From NCBI RefSeq assembly GCF_014199525.1, contig NZ_JACHNU010000003.1, positions 248,001-312,000 on the forward strand: 64,000 nucleotides of DNA, read 5' to 3'. Of this stretch, positions 24,997 through 31,921 are shown piece by piece (position 1 is the stretch's first letter; each line of letters opens with the position of its first letter). The position numbers were made by a program, and so were the translations under genes. The DNA is from Conexibacter arvalis (GTDB lineage Bacteria; Actinomycetota; Thermoleophilia; Solirubrobacterales; Solirubrobacteraceae). The notes under the pieces were generated by a model. That model ran no database searches and was not told the DNA's origin. It worked only from the letters and a program-made list of their open reading frames with translations.

Positions 24997-25652
24997 TGTC
25001 TGAGCTGAAGCCGATCGACCTGGACTCGCCGATGTCGTCCGGTCCCTACCAGGGGCCGCCGCCCGAGGTGATCTCGCATCCGCTGATCGCTGACGCCGTG
25101 GGCGGCTACTTGAAGGCGCGAGCTGAGGCCCGCGCCGCACGCCAGGACGTGACCGAGCTGGAGCATCAGCTCCCGAACGCCGAGCAGGCCGACAAGGAGG
25201 CGCTCGCAGACGCCATCGCTGCCGGTAGAAGAGATCCCGGCACCAAGCACGCTGACGCCCACCGGGCGAAGATCGAGCAGGCGAGACGGACCGCCGAGGC
25301 GTACACGGTGATCGAGCAGCGTCGTCTAGCCGACCTTCAGCCCGTGCTCGACCAAGGTCAGGAGGAGTGGTTCGCGCAGGCGACTGACGACGTTCGACGC
25401 CTGGAAGCTGAACGGATCTCGGCGATCAAGATGCTGGCTGAGGTCAACAACCGCCTCGACCACGCTCGCAGTGTGTGGAACTTCGCTCGCGGTGGCCGCT
25501 ACCACGCTCTCGACGTGTTCAAGACCCAAGCCGGCGAGCGCACTACGGTCAGCGTGATCGGTGAGCTGCTCGACCACGCGAAGCAGCCGTGGCCGAAGAC
25601 GCCGAGAAGACCGCGGTTCACCGGCGGGCCGATGATCGCTTCGCACGGCTGA
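24996..25652 (+). CDS. Coiled-coil protein of unknown function
   Basis: 218 residues, not recognised. A Pro-rich N-terminus (SSGPYQGPPPEVI) is followed by long coiled-coil helices (about residues 35-150) with heptad-like ARAARQDVTELEHQLPNAEQ. The C-terminal 60 residues are basic and end in a Pro/Arg-rich tail. Size and helix content are compatible with a phage scaffold- or head-associated protein, but no homology is visible. It is coupled to the preceding gene through TGATG. Confidence 0.72.
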   Translation: MSELKPIDLDSPMSSGPYQGPPPEVISHPLIADAVGGYLKARAEARAARQDVTELEHQLPNAEQADKEALADAIAAGRRDPGTKHADAHRAKIEQARRTAEAYTVIEQRRLADLQPVLDQGQEEWFAQATDDVRRLEAERISAIKMLAEVNNRLDHARSVWNFARGGRYHALDVFKTQAGERTTVSVIGELLDHAKQPWPKTPRRPRFTGGPMIASHG

Positions 25653-25668
25653 GGTAGCACCAGCGCCG

Positions 25669-26073
25669 ATGACCGCCCGCCCCTGTATCGAGCGGTTGCC
25701 GGACGGTCGCGGCTGCCCCGAGTACGCGGAGCCGGGCGGCTCCCGGTGCGCCGGGCACGAGGCCGAGCACGAACGCAACCGCCGTACGCCCTCACAGAGG
25801 GTCACCGAGACGCAGCGCTGGCGGAAGCTGCGCAGACACCTGATCGCCACCCGTCCCCACGTCTGCGGGATCTGCGGCAAGCGCATCCTCCACGAGCGCG
25901 ACATCGAAGCCGATCACGTCGTGGAGGTCGTGAACGGCGGCAGGCCGTACGACCCCGCGAACGTCCAGCTCACCCACAAGCGCTGCAACCGCGCGAAGCG
26001 GGCCAGAGCGATCCGCAGGCCGTCACCCGCTGGTCGCGGCTACCGCCCACCGTGGACGCTCGGCGAGGACTGA
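25669..26073 (+). CDS. HNH endonuclease
   Basis: 134 residues. The C-terminal 75 residues form an HNH nuclease: the CGICGKRI zinc knuckle, the IEADHVVEVVNGG active-site strand with DH, and NVQLTHKRCNRAKRAR closing the finger. A second cysteine set at the N-terminus (RPCIERLPDGRGCP...SRCAGH) adds another zinc-binding region. Small HNH proteins of this type are common beside phage terminases and are required for packaging by some cos phages. It follows the coiled-coil gene by 16 bases. Confidence 0.9.
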   Translation: MTARPCIERLPDGRGCPEYAEPGGSRCAGHEAEHERNRRTPSQRVTETQRWRKLRRHLIATRPHVCGICGKRILHERDIEADHVVEVVNGGRPYDPANVQLTHKRCNRAKRARAIRRPSPAGRGYRPPWTLGED

Positions 26074-26349
26074 ATGCCCCGAACGATCCCAGGCGATCTC
26101 CGGCCCTCTCGCCATCCAGACCCACGCACCTACTCGGACACCCGACTTGACGGCGTATGCGGCGGTTCTGTGGCTCTCGCGACGGTGTCCGGGGGTCCCG
26201 GCCGATAGCCGCAAGAGCGCAGCACCCCCGGCTCGCTACCTCGCGCGGTCTAGCCGACCAGATCTGATCGCTGAACTGCCCAGAGAGGCGGCTGACCGTG
26301 AGAGACTCACGACGCTTCGCGTACCGGGTGCGACAAGGAGGACGTTCTC
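26074..26349. other. Non-coding gap with inverted repeat, possible packaging site
   Basis: 276 bp without a credible gene. It contains CCGGGGGT (26189-26196) and its exact complement ACCCCCGG (26224-26231) around a 27-base GC-rich loop, and GTGAG/CTCAC near 26298. The SD AAGGAGG precedes GTG 26350. Lying next to the HNH gene in an element with terS, it could hold a cos site or a terminator, but nothing proves it. Confidence 0.35.
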
Positions 26350-27414
26350 GTGGCTCAGTGTTTCTGTGGATGTGGCCGGAAGGTCAAGTTCGGCATGCGC
26401 GCCGTCAACAAGCGCGGAGCGATCATCCGTGCCGACGTGGCTGTCGTAGAACGGCTCGTAGAGCGTGGCATGAAGTCGCCCAACAGTGAGGCGTTCGTCC
26501 ACGACGGCCTTCTGATGTGCGCCGATCTTGCCGAGGCAGTGCATGCCGGTGTCAATCCCGGACCGGTGCTCCAGGAGCAAACGGCCGGCTTCATGGCCTT
26601 CGCGCGGCAGAACTTCAGCGAACCCGTCCTCGGGCGCAACCTCCGTGAGGCCGGTCTGTCCGTCGACCAAGCGGTAGCTGAGATTGGTGCTGGGACGCTT
26701 GACCCGTTCGAGAATGTCGACTACCCGTTCAAGGAAGCGCCCTATGACGACGCCGATGCCGAGAAGTTGGCAACGACTTCGCCCGACCTCGGGGAGGATT
26801 TCGTCGTCATCCCCCATGACGAGGCACAGCGAATCGCGCACGAGATCGCGGACAAGGCTGCCGCAATGTTCGAAGAACTCGCGCCACCTCCCGACGAAGT
26901 CCTGAGCATTCTGCAAATCGGCCTGCTCGGGGTGCTCAACGTTCAAGGGCGCGACCCCGACGACGTGCAGCCCGATGCCCTTCTCGTGGGCCAGACGATC
27001 GCGCGTATGGGCTTCAACGTCCGCATGCTTGAGTTCGAGGGCTACAACAGCGCACGCGAAGCCGATCTCGACTTCCTGCACGTCTTCCAAGAATGGGCCG
27101 AAGATCCTGAGTTTGGCGGCCCCGGCATGGACCTCACGATCACCGAAGCGGCAGCTCAAATCGCATCCGCCGAAACCCTCGACGCCGACCCTGACGACTC
27201 AGCGGCGTTCCTGTGGCGCGTTCCTGGTCTCGGGGGCGCTATCCGCACACTCGCTGCCCAGCGGTGCGTCCTGGCCGCCACGATCATCGATGAGTCAGGC
27301 GACCGCCGCAGCTGGGAGCACGTCAACAGCGAAGACCTGCTCCGCACCTGGATCTTCGGATTCGCCGTCCGCTACATGGTCGAGCTTCTCAACGACGGCG
27401 AGCGCATGCACTGA
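26350..27414 (+). CDS. Large acidic protein with N-terminal CxCGC motif, unknown
   Basis: 354 residues from GTG, with a strong SD just upstream. The N-terminus MAQCFCGCGRKVKFGMRA resembles a compact zinc knuckle also seen in other actinobacterial hypothetical proteins. The rest is acidic and helical, with HDEAQRIAHEIADKAAAMFEEL and VLSILQIGLLGVLNVQGR. No catalytic motif is recognised. Codon use is less GC-biased than in flanking host genes. It ends about 100 bases before a convergent gene. Confidence 0.75.
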   Translation: MAQCFCGCGRKVKFGMRAVNKRGAIIRADVAVVERLVERGMKSPNSEAFVHDGLLMCADLAEAVHAGVNPGPVLQEQTAGFMAFARQNFSEPVLGRNLREAGLSVDQAVAEIGAGTLDPFENVDYPFKEAPYDDADAEKLATTSPDLGEDFVVIPHDEAQRIAHEIADKAAAMFEELAPPPDEVLSILQIGLLGVLNVQGRDPDDVQPDALLVGQTIARMGFNVRMLEFEGYNSAREADLDFLHVFQEWAEDPEFGGPGMDLTITEAAAQIASAETLDADPDDSAAFLWRVPGLGGAIRTLAAQRCVLAATIIDESGDRRSWEHVNSEDLLRTWIFGFAVRYMVELLNDGERMH

Positions 27415-27513
27415 CCGCCGGCACGCTCCTCAAAGAACACCGGGGCACTCGGCGTCCCGCCGGCACAGCTCCTCGCCGCGATCGACTGACGCGGCATCCC
27501 TAGCGGGGAGATC

Positions 27514-28122
27514 TCATCCCCACCATCTGTCCTGTGGCCGTTCGGCTTCCACCAGTCTGCGCAAGGCGTTGTCGCGCCGGATCGCTGCGGCTCTCGCAAG
27601 CTCTCCCACTCCAGCCCGGATCTCCCGCTCATCGACGCTTCCTGCGAGTGCCAGCAGCATGTTCGCAACGCTCTCGCGGGCGTCTCTCGGGCTGCTGAAC
27701 CATGCGTTCGGGTTCGTGAATCTGCCCGCCGCCGCCGGCCCCAACGCGAGCCGAATGTACTCAGCCGTCCGTCTGGTCCAATCCTCCATCTCGGCTATGC
27801 CCCGCTGCCACGCGAACACGCCGGGCCGCGACGTCGCAACGTTCAGCTCTTCCCATGCCGCCACCAGCTCGGCCTCGACCACGCTCGCCACGCCACGATG
27901 GTCGCTCTCCCGTTGCAGAGCCAGCCCGGCCAGCACCGACAACACGAGCAGCACACCAAGCACGCCCGCAAGCGCCCACGCAGGCCCGACCGCGACACCG
28001 AGAATCGTCGGGCTTGCGATCAACGCGATCGCAGCGACGACCCACTGCACGACCGTCTGGACGTCGCCCGCGAGGGAAAGAGGTCGCCCAAGCCGAACCA
28101 GGTAGCGCCCGACCGATCGCAT
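27514..28122 (-). CDS. Membrane-anchored protein of unknown function
   Basis: 202 residues. Two hydrophobic helices (about residues 24-43 and 47-68) are followed by a soluble helical domain containing WQRGIAEMEDWTRRTAEYIRLALGP and a C-terminal basic helix. It lies eight bases downstream of the 28131 gene and is probably co-transcribed with it. Topology fits a membrane sensor or exclusion-type protein, but this is only analogy. Confidence 0.65.
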   Translation of the reverse strand: MRSVGRYLVRLGRPLSLAGDVQTVVQWVVAAIALIASPTILGVAVGPAWALAGVLGVLLVLSVLAGLALQRESDHRGVASVVEAELVAAWEELNVATSRPGVFAWQRGIAEMEDWTRRTAEYIRLALGPAAAGRFTNPNAWFSSPRDARESVANMLLALAGSVDEREIRAGVGELARAAAIRRDNALRRLVEAERPQDRWWG

Positions 28123-28130
28123 GCCGACGT

Positions 28131-28355
28131 CTACAAGCCCGGCGAGACGCCACGCGCAGCGAATCTCTCCATGAGGTTGTCGCGCTCATCAGCAACCCGA
28201 CTGAGGTCCTTCGCAGCCAACGAGATCGCGTTGCACGCCCACTGCTCGTCCCCAGCAGCCAGGTGTCTCGCGGCCTCTTCAACCGTGGCCAACAGCTTCC
28301 CTGCGTCCTTCTCCATCTCCGCGATGTATTCCGCGACGGTTGGTCCCGTGCCCAT
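28131..28355 (-). CDS. Small helical protein of unknown function
   Basis: 74 residues. ATG 28355 has GGAGGAG five bases upstream, which rejects a longer reading to 28478. The protein is an amphipathic helix-turn-helix-like bundle (EYIAEMEKDAGKLLATVEEAARHLAAGDEQW) ending LMERFAARGVSPGL. It is first of a two-gene unit with 27514-28122. Confidence 0.68.
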   Translation of the reverse strand: MGTGPTVAEYIAEMEKDAGKLLATVEEAARHLAAGDEQWACNAISLAAKDLSRVADERDNLMERFAARGVSPGL

Positions 28356-28489
28356 GGCAGCTCCTCCGGTCGTAGGAGGCGCGAGCCTACGCCAACCGCC
28401 GCATGCGGGATCGCAGTTCCGGCCCGACCCCGCTCCGTCCAGCAAGCCGCCCTGCCCCACCCGCTTGCATCTCCCCATACGCTCCGCGC

Positions 28490-29026
28490 ATGCTGCCGCC
28501 CGTCTACTCCGCGATCGAGGTCCGCGACGTGCTGCTCCCCGTGCTGACGTTCGCGGGCGGGCTGATCGGTGTTCTCGTTGCCGGCCGCATGAACCGGAAC
28601 ACGCTCACCGCGCTCCAGAGCAGACAGGCAGCGGAAGAGAGAGCACTGCACGAGGCGCGCCGCGAAGAAGAAGCCCGAGGCGAACGACGGATGGCACTCG
28701 GCGCGGCGAAGGTGCTCAGCGAAGAACTCCGGCGTAGCGCGCTGCTGCTTGAGCTCATGAGAACCGAAGCGGGAGACCCCGGCAACCGTGCAGAACGACA
28801 CGCCGAAGAGCTGCCACTCAGGATCCGCGCCGAAGACCTGGCGCTGCTCGCCCGGCACATGACCGACGACGCATGGCTCAAGCTCGCAGAAGCACGGGCA
28901 CGGCTCGACCAGGAACGCTGGGACTACGAGTACTCCGACTTCCTGAACATGAACGACACGCTCGGCGCGATCGAGGACGCCCAGGGTGCGCTGCTTGACG
29001 AACTGATCCCATCGCTGTCCGAGTAG
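28490..29026 (+). CDS. Single-pass membrane protein with coiled coil, unknown
   Basis: 178 residues. A transmembrane helix at about residues 12-32 (LLPVLTFAGGLIGVLVAG) is followed by a charged coiled coil (about 40-90), then a helical domain with LLARHMTDDAWLKLAEARARLDQ. ATG 28490 starts just before the membrane helix. Its start lies 134 bases from the divergent 28355 start. Similar Tm-coiled-coil proteins occur in many actinobacterial genomes without known function. Confidence 0.68.
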   Translation: MLPPVYSAIEVRDVLLPVLTFAGGLIGVLVAGRMNRNTLTALQSRQAAEERALHEARREEEARGERRMALGAAKVLSEELRRSALLLELMRTEAGDPGNRAERHAEELPLRIRAEDLALLARHMTDDAWLKLAEARARLDQERWDYEYSDFLNMNDTLGAIEDAQGALLDELIPSLSE

Positions 29027-29133
29027 ACCCACCCCCATCACCCCCAGCCGGCGGACCTCTCCCATTCACCCCCACCTCGCCTCACGGCGCTGCGAAATAC
29101 AGCGAAAACGCCTGTGAAGCTGCGAGACTGGTC

Positions 29134-29637
29134 GTGATGAGAGGTCGCCGCCCGAAGAGCGTTGAGGTCAAGCTCCGCGAGGGCAACGTCGGCAGACGCA
29201 CCCAGCCGGTGATGCTGGTGTCGGGTCGTCCGATGCCCGAGGAGCTGGTCGACCCGCCCGAGCACCTGCCGAAGGACGCGCAGGAGTTCTGGCGGGAAGT
29301 CGTCCCGCAGCTCGCGAGCATCGGGATGGTCGACCGGATCGACAAGGTCGTGTTGGAGCTGCTCTGCACCCAGTACGCCCGAGCCCGCCAGGCTCAGCGT
29401 GTAGTGACCGAAGATGGGCACTTCGCCCTCGGTGCTGCTGGCCAAATCAAGGAGCACCCGGCCGTGAAGATCGAGCGTGAGGCGACGATCGTCTTCCTCC
29501 GCCTCTGCGAGCAGGTCGGCATCGGCCCGGTCGCCCGCGCACGCCTCGGGCTGGCGAGCCTCCACGGCCGGGCGCTGGCGAACGAGATGGACTCGGCGTT
29601 CGGCCCGGTGCATCTGACGCCAGTCGGCCAGGGCTGA
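29134..29637 (+). CDS. terS: Phage terminase small subunit, P27 family
   Basis: 167 residues from GTG 29134, or one fewer from ATG 29137. Terminase small subunits recognise the packaging site. The family pattern is visible: MRGRRPKSVEVKLREGNVGRR at the N-terminus, then LPKDAQEFWREVVPQLASIG, DRIDKVVLELLCTQYAR, the KEHPAVKIEREA motif and the C-terminal VGIGPVARARLGL block. No large terminase subunit gene lies nearby. In satellites, such an orphan terS redirects the helper phage's packaging machinery, and that is the inferred role here. Confidence 0.85.
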   Translation: MMRGRRPKSVEVKLREGNVGRRTQPVMLVSGRPMPEELVDPPEHLPKDAQEFWREVVPQLASIGMVDRIDKVVLELLCTQYARARQAQRVVTEDGHFALGAAGQIKEHPAVKIEREATIVFLRLCEQVGIGPVARARLGLASLHGRALANEMDSAFGPVHLTPVGQG

Positions 29638-29694
29638 CCGTCAGCGGCGATTGGGCGTGAGACAGCAGCGCGCCATGCCCGGCACGTTTCTCGC

Positions 29695-29724
29695 TTGACG
29701 CTGGGCGGCGGCGCCCTTCAGGAT
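29695..29724 (+). promoter_or_regulatory. Candidate promoter
   Basis: TTGACG (29695-29700) and CAGGAT (29719-29724) are separated by 18 bases, close upstream of an AGGAGGAG SD and ATG 29748. The -10 is weak, so this is a tentative call. Confidence 0.3.
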
Positions 29725-29747
29725 GCCTTCCCCCGAGGAGGAGAGAC

Positions 29748-30086
29748 ATGCCGCGACAGGACACCATCCAGCAGATCATCGCCACGTACGGGCGGCTGGC
29801 CAGCGAGGCGCACTACCGGCCAATGGCGCCGAGCGACGGTCTCGGCAACATCACCGTCCCAGAGGAAGAACTCGACCTCGAAGCCGAGGCAACCGACTAC
29901 ATGCAGCGCTGGGACGACGAGGAGGACAACGGCAGGTTCTACATCGGGACCTGCAACTTCGAGACGCGGCCCGCGACGATCTTCGCCGTGGAAGCTGCCC
30001 GCATGCTGTGCGCCACAGAGGACGACACCGCCCTCCGCCTTCTGCGCATGGCTGTCGCCGAACTGGAAGCACAGCAGGACGAGTAG
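29748..30086 (+). CDS. Small acidic protein of unknown function
   Basis: 112 residues with a strong SD (AGGAGGAG) upstream. It is acidic, with a predicted mixed fold (GRFYIGTCNFETRPATIFAVEAARMLCA) and a C-terminal helix LRLLRMAVAELEAQQDE. No family is recognised. It is followed nine bases later by the membrane-protein gene 30095. Confidence 0.68.
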   Translation: MPRQDTIQQIIATYGRLASEAHYRPMAPSDGLGNITVPEEELDLEAEATDYMQRWDDEEDNGRFYIGTCNFETRPATIFAVEAARMLCATEDDTALRLLRMAVAELEAQQDE

Positions 30087-30094
30087 GCGGCGCG

Positions 30095-30568
30095 ATGGCC
30101 GATCCCGCGACCATCCTGGTCGTCGCCGGGGGACTGTGCGAGGCGACCGGCATCGGCATCGCGTTCTACGAACTTGCGCTGATCCGTAGCCATGAGTTCG
30201 GGGTTGCCCTGCCCTGGGCGAGAAGGCGCTTGGAACACCGCGACGGACACGCAAACCGGGCCGGGTTCGGTGCCAGCCCGGCCGGTTACAGCGTGCCAGC
30301 GCGAGAGCATGTGCGCCGTCGAGTGAGCATTGAGGACGAGATGCAGTGGGGTCGAGACCTCAACACCGCCGTCGACCGAACCATGCGCGAGATCACGGAA
30401 CAGTCCCAACGGGATGACGCACGCATGAAGGCCGAACTCCAGGCCGAGCGCGCTCGAGAAGAGATGAGGCGGAAAGCCATTCTCCGACCCTCGCTCCAGC
30501 GCCAAGGGATCGGACTCGTGCTCGTCCTCATCGGACTTGTGCTGGGCACGATCGGCGGCCTGCTGTAG
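30095..30568 (+). CDS. Two-helix membrane protein, unknown
   Basis: 157 residues. One hydrophobic helix at each end (about 4-25 and 135-155) flanks a basic, charged coiled-coil middle (DRTMREITEQSQRDDARMKAELQAERAREEMRR). ATG 30095 is chosen at the first hydrophobic helix. The hairpin-like topology with both ends in the membrane is reminiscent of phage spanin- or exclusion-like proteins, but nothing supports a specific role. Confidence 0.65.
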   Translation: MADPATILVVAGGLCEATGIGIAFYELALIRSHEFGVALPWARRRLEHRDGHANRAGFGASPAGYSVPAREHVRRRVSIEDEMQWGRDLNTAVDRTMREITEQSQRDDARMKAELQAERAREEMRRKAILRPSLQRQGIGLVLVLIGLVLGTIGGLL

Positions 30569-30591
30569 CCGCGGCCGGCTATGGCTCGCCG

Positions 30592-30953
30592 CTACTCCAC
30601 GAGCAGCAGATCGTCGGGCGACACGCCCCGCTCGGCGAGCCGATCCCGGCGCTGCTCGACGCGGTATCGGTCGCGTGCCCACGCTGCGGTGCACGGTTTG
30701 CATTCGGAGCGCACGTAGCCTCGGCTGGCGGTGAACTCCTCGATCGCCTTCGTCTCGCCGCACCACGAGCACCGCTTGTCGATCGCGGCCGGCGCTCTTG
30801 GCCGGTGCGCTCTCCCGTAGGCGCATTGCACGCTCCGCACCGCCGCTCACGACCACCGGCCGACCGACGGCTGGTGGGGAATTGGTCCAGCGGCTTCGTC
30901 TCGCCGCAGACACGGCACACACGGGCCGCCTCGACAGGCACAGTCATGCTCAT
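30592..30953 (-). pseudogene. Duplicated zinc-finger protein gene with a -1 frameshift
   Basis: Two homologous halves are in different frames. Half one (start ATG 30953 or 30947) encodes RVCRVCGETKPLDQFPTSR...RCGACNA. Half two (about 30592-30840) encodes KRCSWCGETKAIEEFTASRGY...ECKPC and ends DDLLLVE. Each half is a CxxC...CxxC finger of the kind found in phage endonuclease-VII-like proteins. A one-base slip near 30830 would fuse them seamlessly, so this is a mutation, a sequencing error or programmed -1 frameshifting. A GTG at 30840 could start half two alone. Confidence 0.6.
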
Positions 30954-30997
30954 GGCCGGGATCGTCGCCGTGCGGCTGGACGGACAACCCTCTGTGC

Positions 30998-31013
30998 GTC
31001 TCGGCGCTGAGAC
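30998..31013 (-). promoter_or_regulatory. Element operator site 2
   Basis: The palindrome GTCTCGGCGCTGAGAC (one mismatch between halves) lies 44 bases upstream of the minus-strand start at 30953. It differs by one base from the site at 24492. Confidence 0.5.
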
Positions 31014-31236
31014 ACGGCGAGAACCTGACCACAATTCACGACTCCTGGCCACGTTAGTTCAACGACGTCGAGATCGAGCTAGAGGAGCTGCGCGGAGGCG
31101 AAAATCGTAGGACCAAGTGCCGGTTCAGACGTCGAGCCAATCGAACCTGCCCACAACAACAAACACTGCTCCGAGATATGGCCAGGTTCGCCGTCCCGAC
31201 CGACGCGCCGCGTAGCCTCGATCGTGTCGTACGGCA
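31014..31236. other. Intergenic stretch without a recognised gene
   Basis: This is the first part of a ~550-bp region (30954-31504) that lacks a gene on either strand. It is AT-richer than host DNA (for example CCACAACAACAAACA near 31151) and should hold the promoter of the structured RNA that follows. No clear promoter hexamers were found. Confidence 0.35.
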
Positions 31237-31416
31237 GGAGGGCGTCGCCGCGGATCAGAGGGCGGCGCCCTCCGTCTACATCCGGCGAGCTGGGTACAGT
31301 CAGCAGCGAGCGGGTCGGTCCCCAACCTTCTCCTGCTCGCTGTGCCAGACGATCCTGCGTCGTCTCCTTGTGTCGAAGCCCGCCCCGCTCTCCTCAGTGT
31401 CGGGGCGGGTTTCTTC
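31237..31416 (+). ncRNA. Candidate small non-coding RNA ending in a terminator
   Basis: Three hairpins follow one another: GGAGGGCG (31237-31244) with CGCCCTCC (31266-31273); CAGCGAGC (31304-31311) with GCTCGCTG (31335-31342); and CCCGCCCCG (31379-31387) with CGGGGCGGG (31401-31409) followed by TTTCTTC. The last is a classical plus-strand terminator, yet no plus-strand protein gene lies between it and 30568. This strongly suggests a short stable RNA. Its exact 5' end and role are unknown. Confidence 0.5.
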
Positions 31417-31504
31417 ATGTGTCCGGCATGCCGGCTACGGTCTCCGGTAACCCAGCCCTCACGGGGACCGAGCGGTCTGGGACGAACACTGAGGAGCAGT
31501 ACCG

Positions 31505-31921
31505 ATGCAGCACCAGGCGCTTGTCGCCGAGCAGCACAGCAACTCTCACCCCGGCGACGACGTGCTGATCGCCGAGGCGGTCGCAGACATCGCTGGCGAT
31601 CCGGAGCTTCGTCGGCTCCAACGGCAGTGCATGCAGCGGGCGAGCATCGATCCGCGATCGTGGGAGGCAGCCGTCATGCGCGGCGGCACGAGACGTGGAG
31701 CGCGCGCAACCAGAGCGGCCCGAACTTCGTCACGACCACGAGGAGCCGGACGGCCGGCTCCCCGACGTCGCGTCACCCGCTCTTCGTCGTCCAGCAGCGA
31801 CGACGACGGCCCAGCAGAACCAGCACCAGCTCTCACCCCGACAGCGCGCGCTGATGCTCAGCGAGTGCTCGACCGAGCCGCCCGCCGCATCCTGGCCGAG
31901 CGGCTGGAGCGACAGCCATGA
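31505..31921 (+). CDS. Protein of unknown function preceding the replication gene
   Basis: 138 residues with a GAGGAG SD upstream of ATG 31505. The N-terminal ~55 residues (VLIAEAVADIAGDPELRRLQRQCMQ) and C-terminal ~30 residues (ARADAQRVLDRAARRILAERLERQP) look helical and genuine. The middle is an Arg/Ser-rich low-complexity linker. The stop overlaps the primase start as ATGA, so it is probably co-expressed with the replication protein and might act as its partner. Confidence 0.68.
   Translation: MQHQALVAEQHSNSHPGDDVLIAEAVADIAGDPELRRLQRQCMQRASIDPRSWEAAVMRGGTRRGARATRAARTSSRPRGAGRPAPRRRVTRSSSSSSDDDGPAEPAPALTPTARADAQRVLDRAARRILAERLERQP

Noticed and set aside
27415-27513. Imperfect direct repeat of CGCCGGCAC-CTCCTC between convergent genes
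   Set aside because: Two short GC-rich copies about 45 bases apart; too short and imperfect to call a repeat family or att site.
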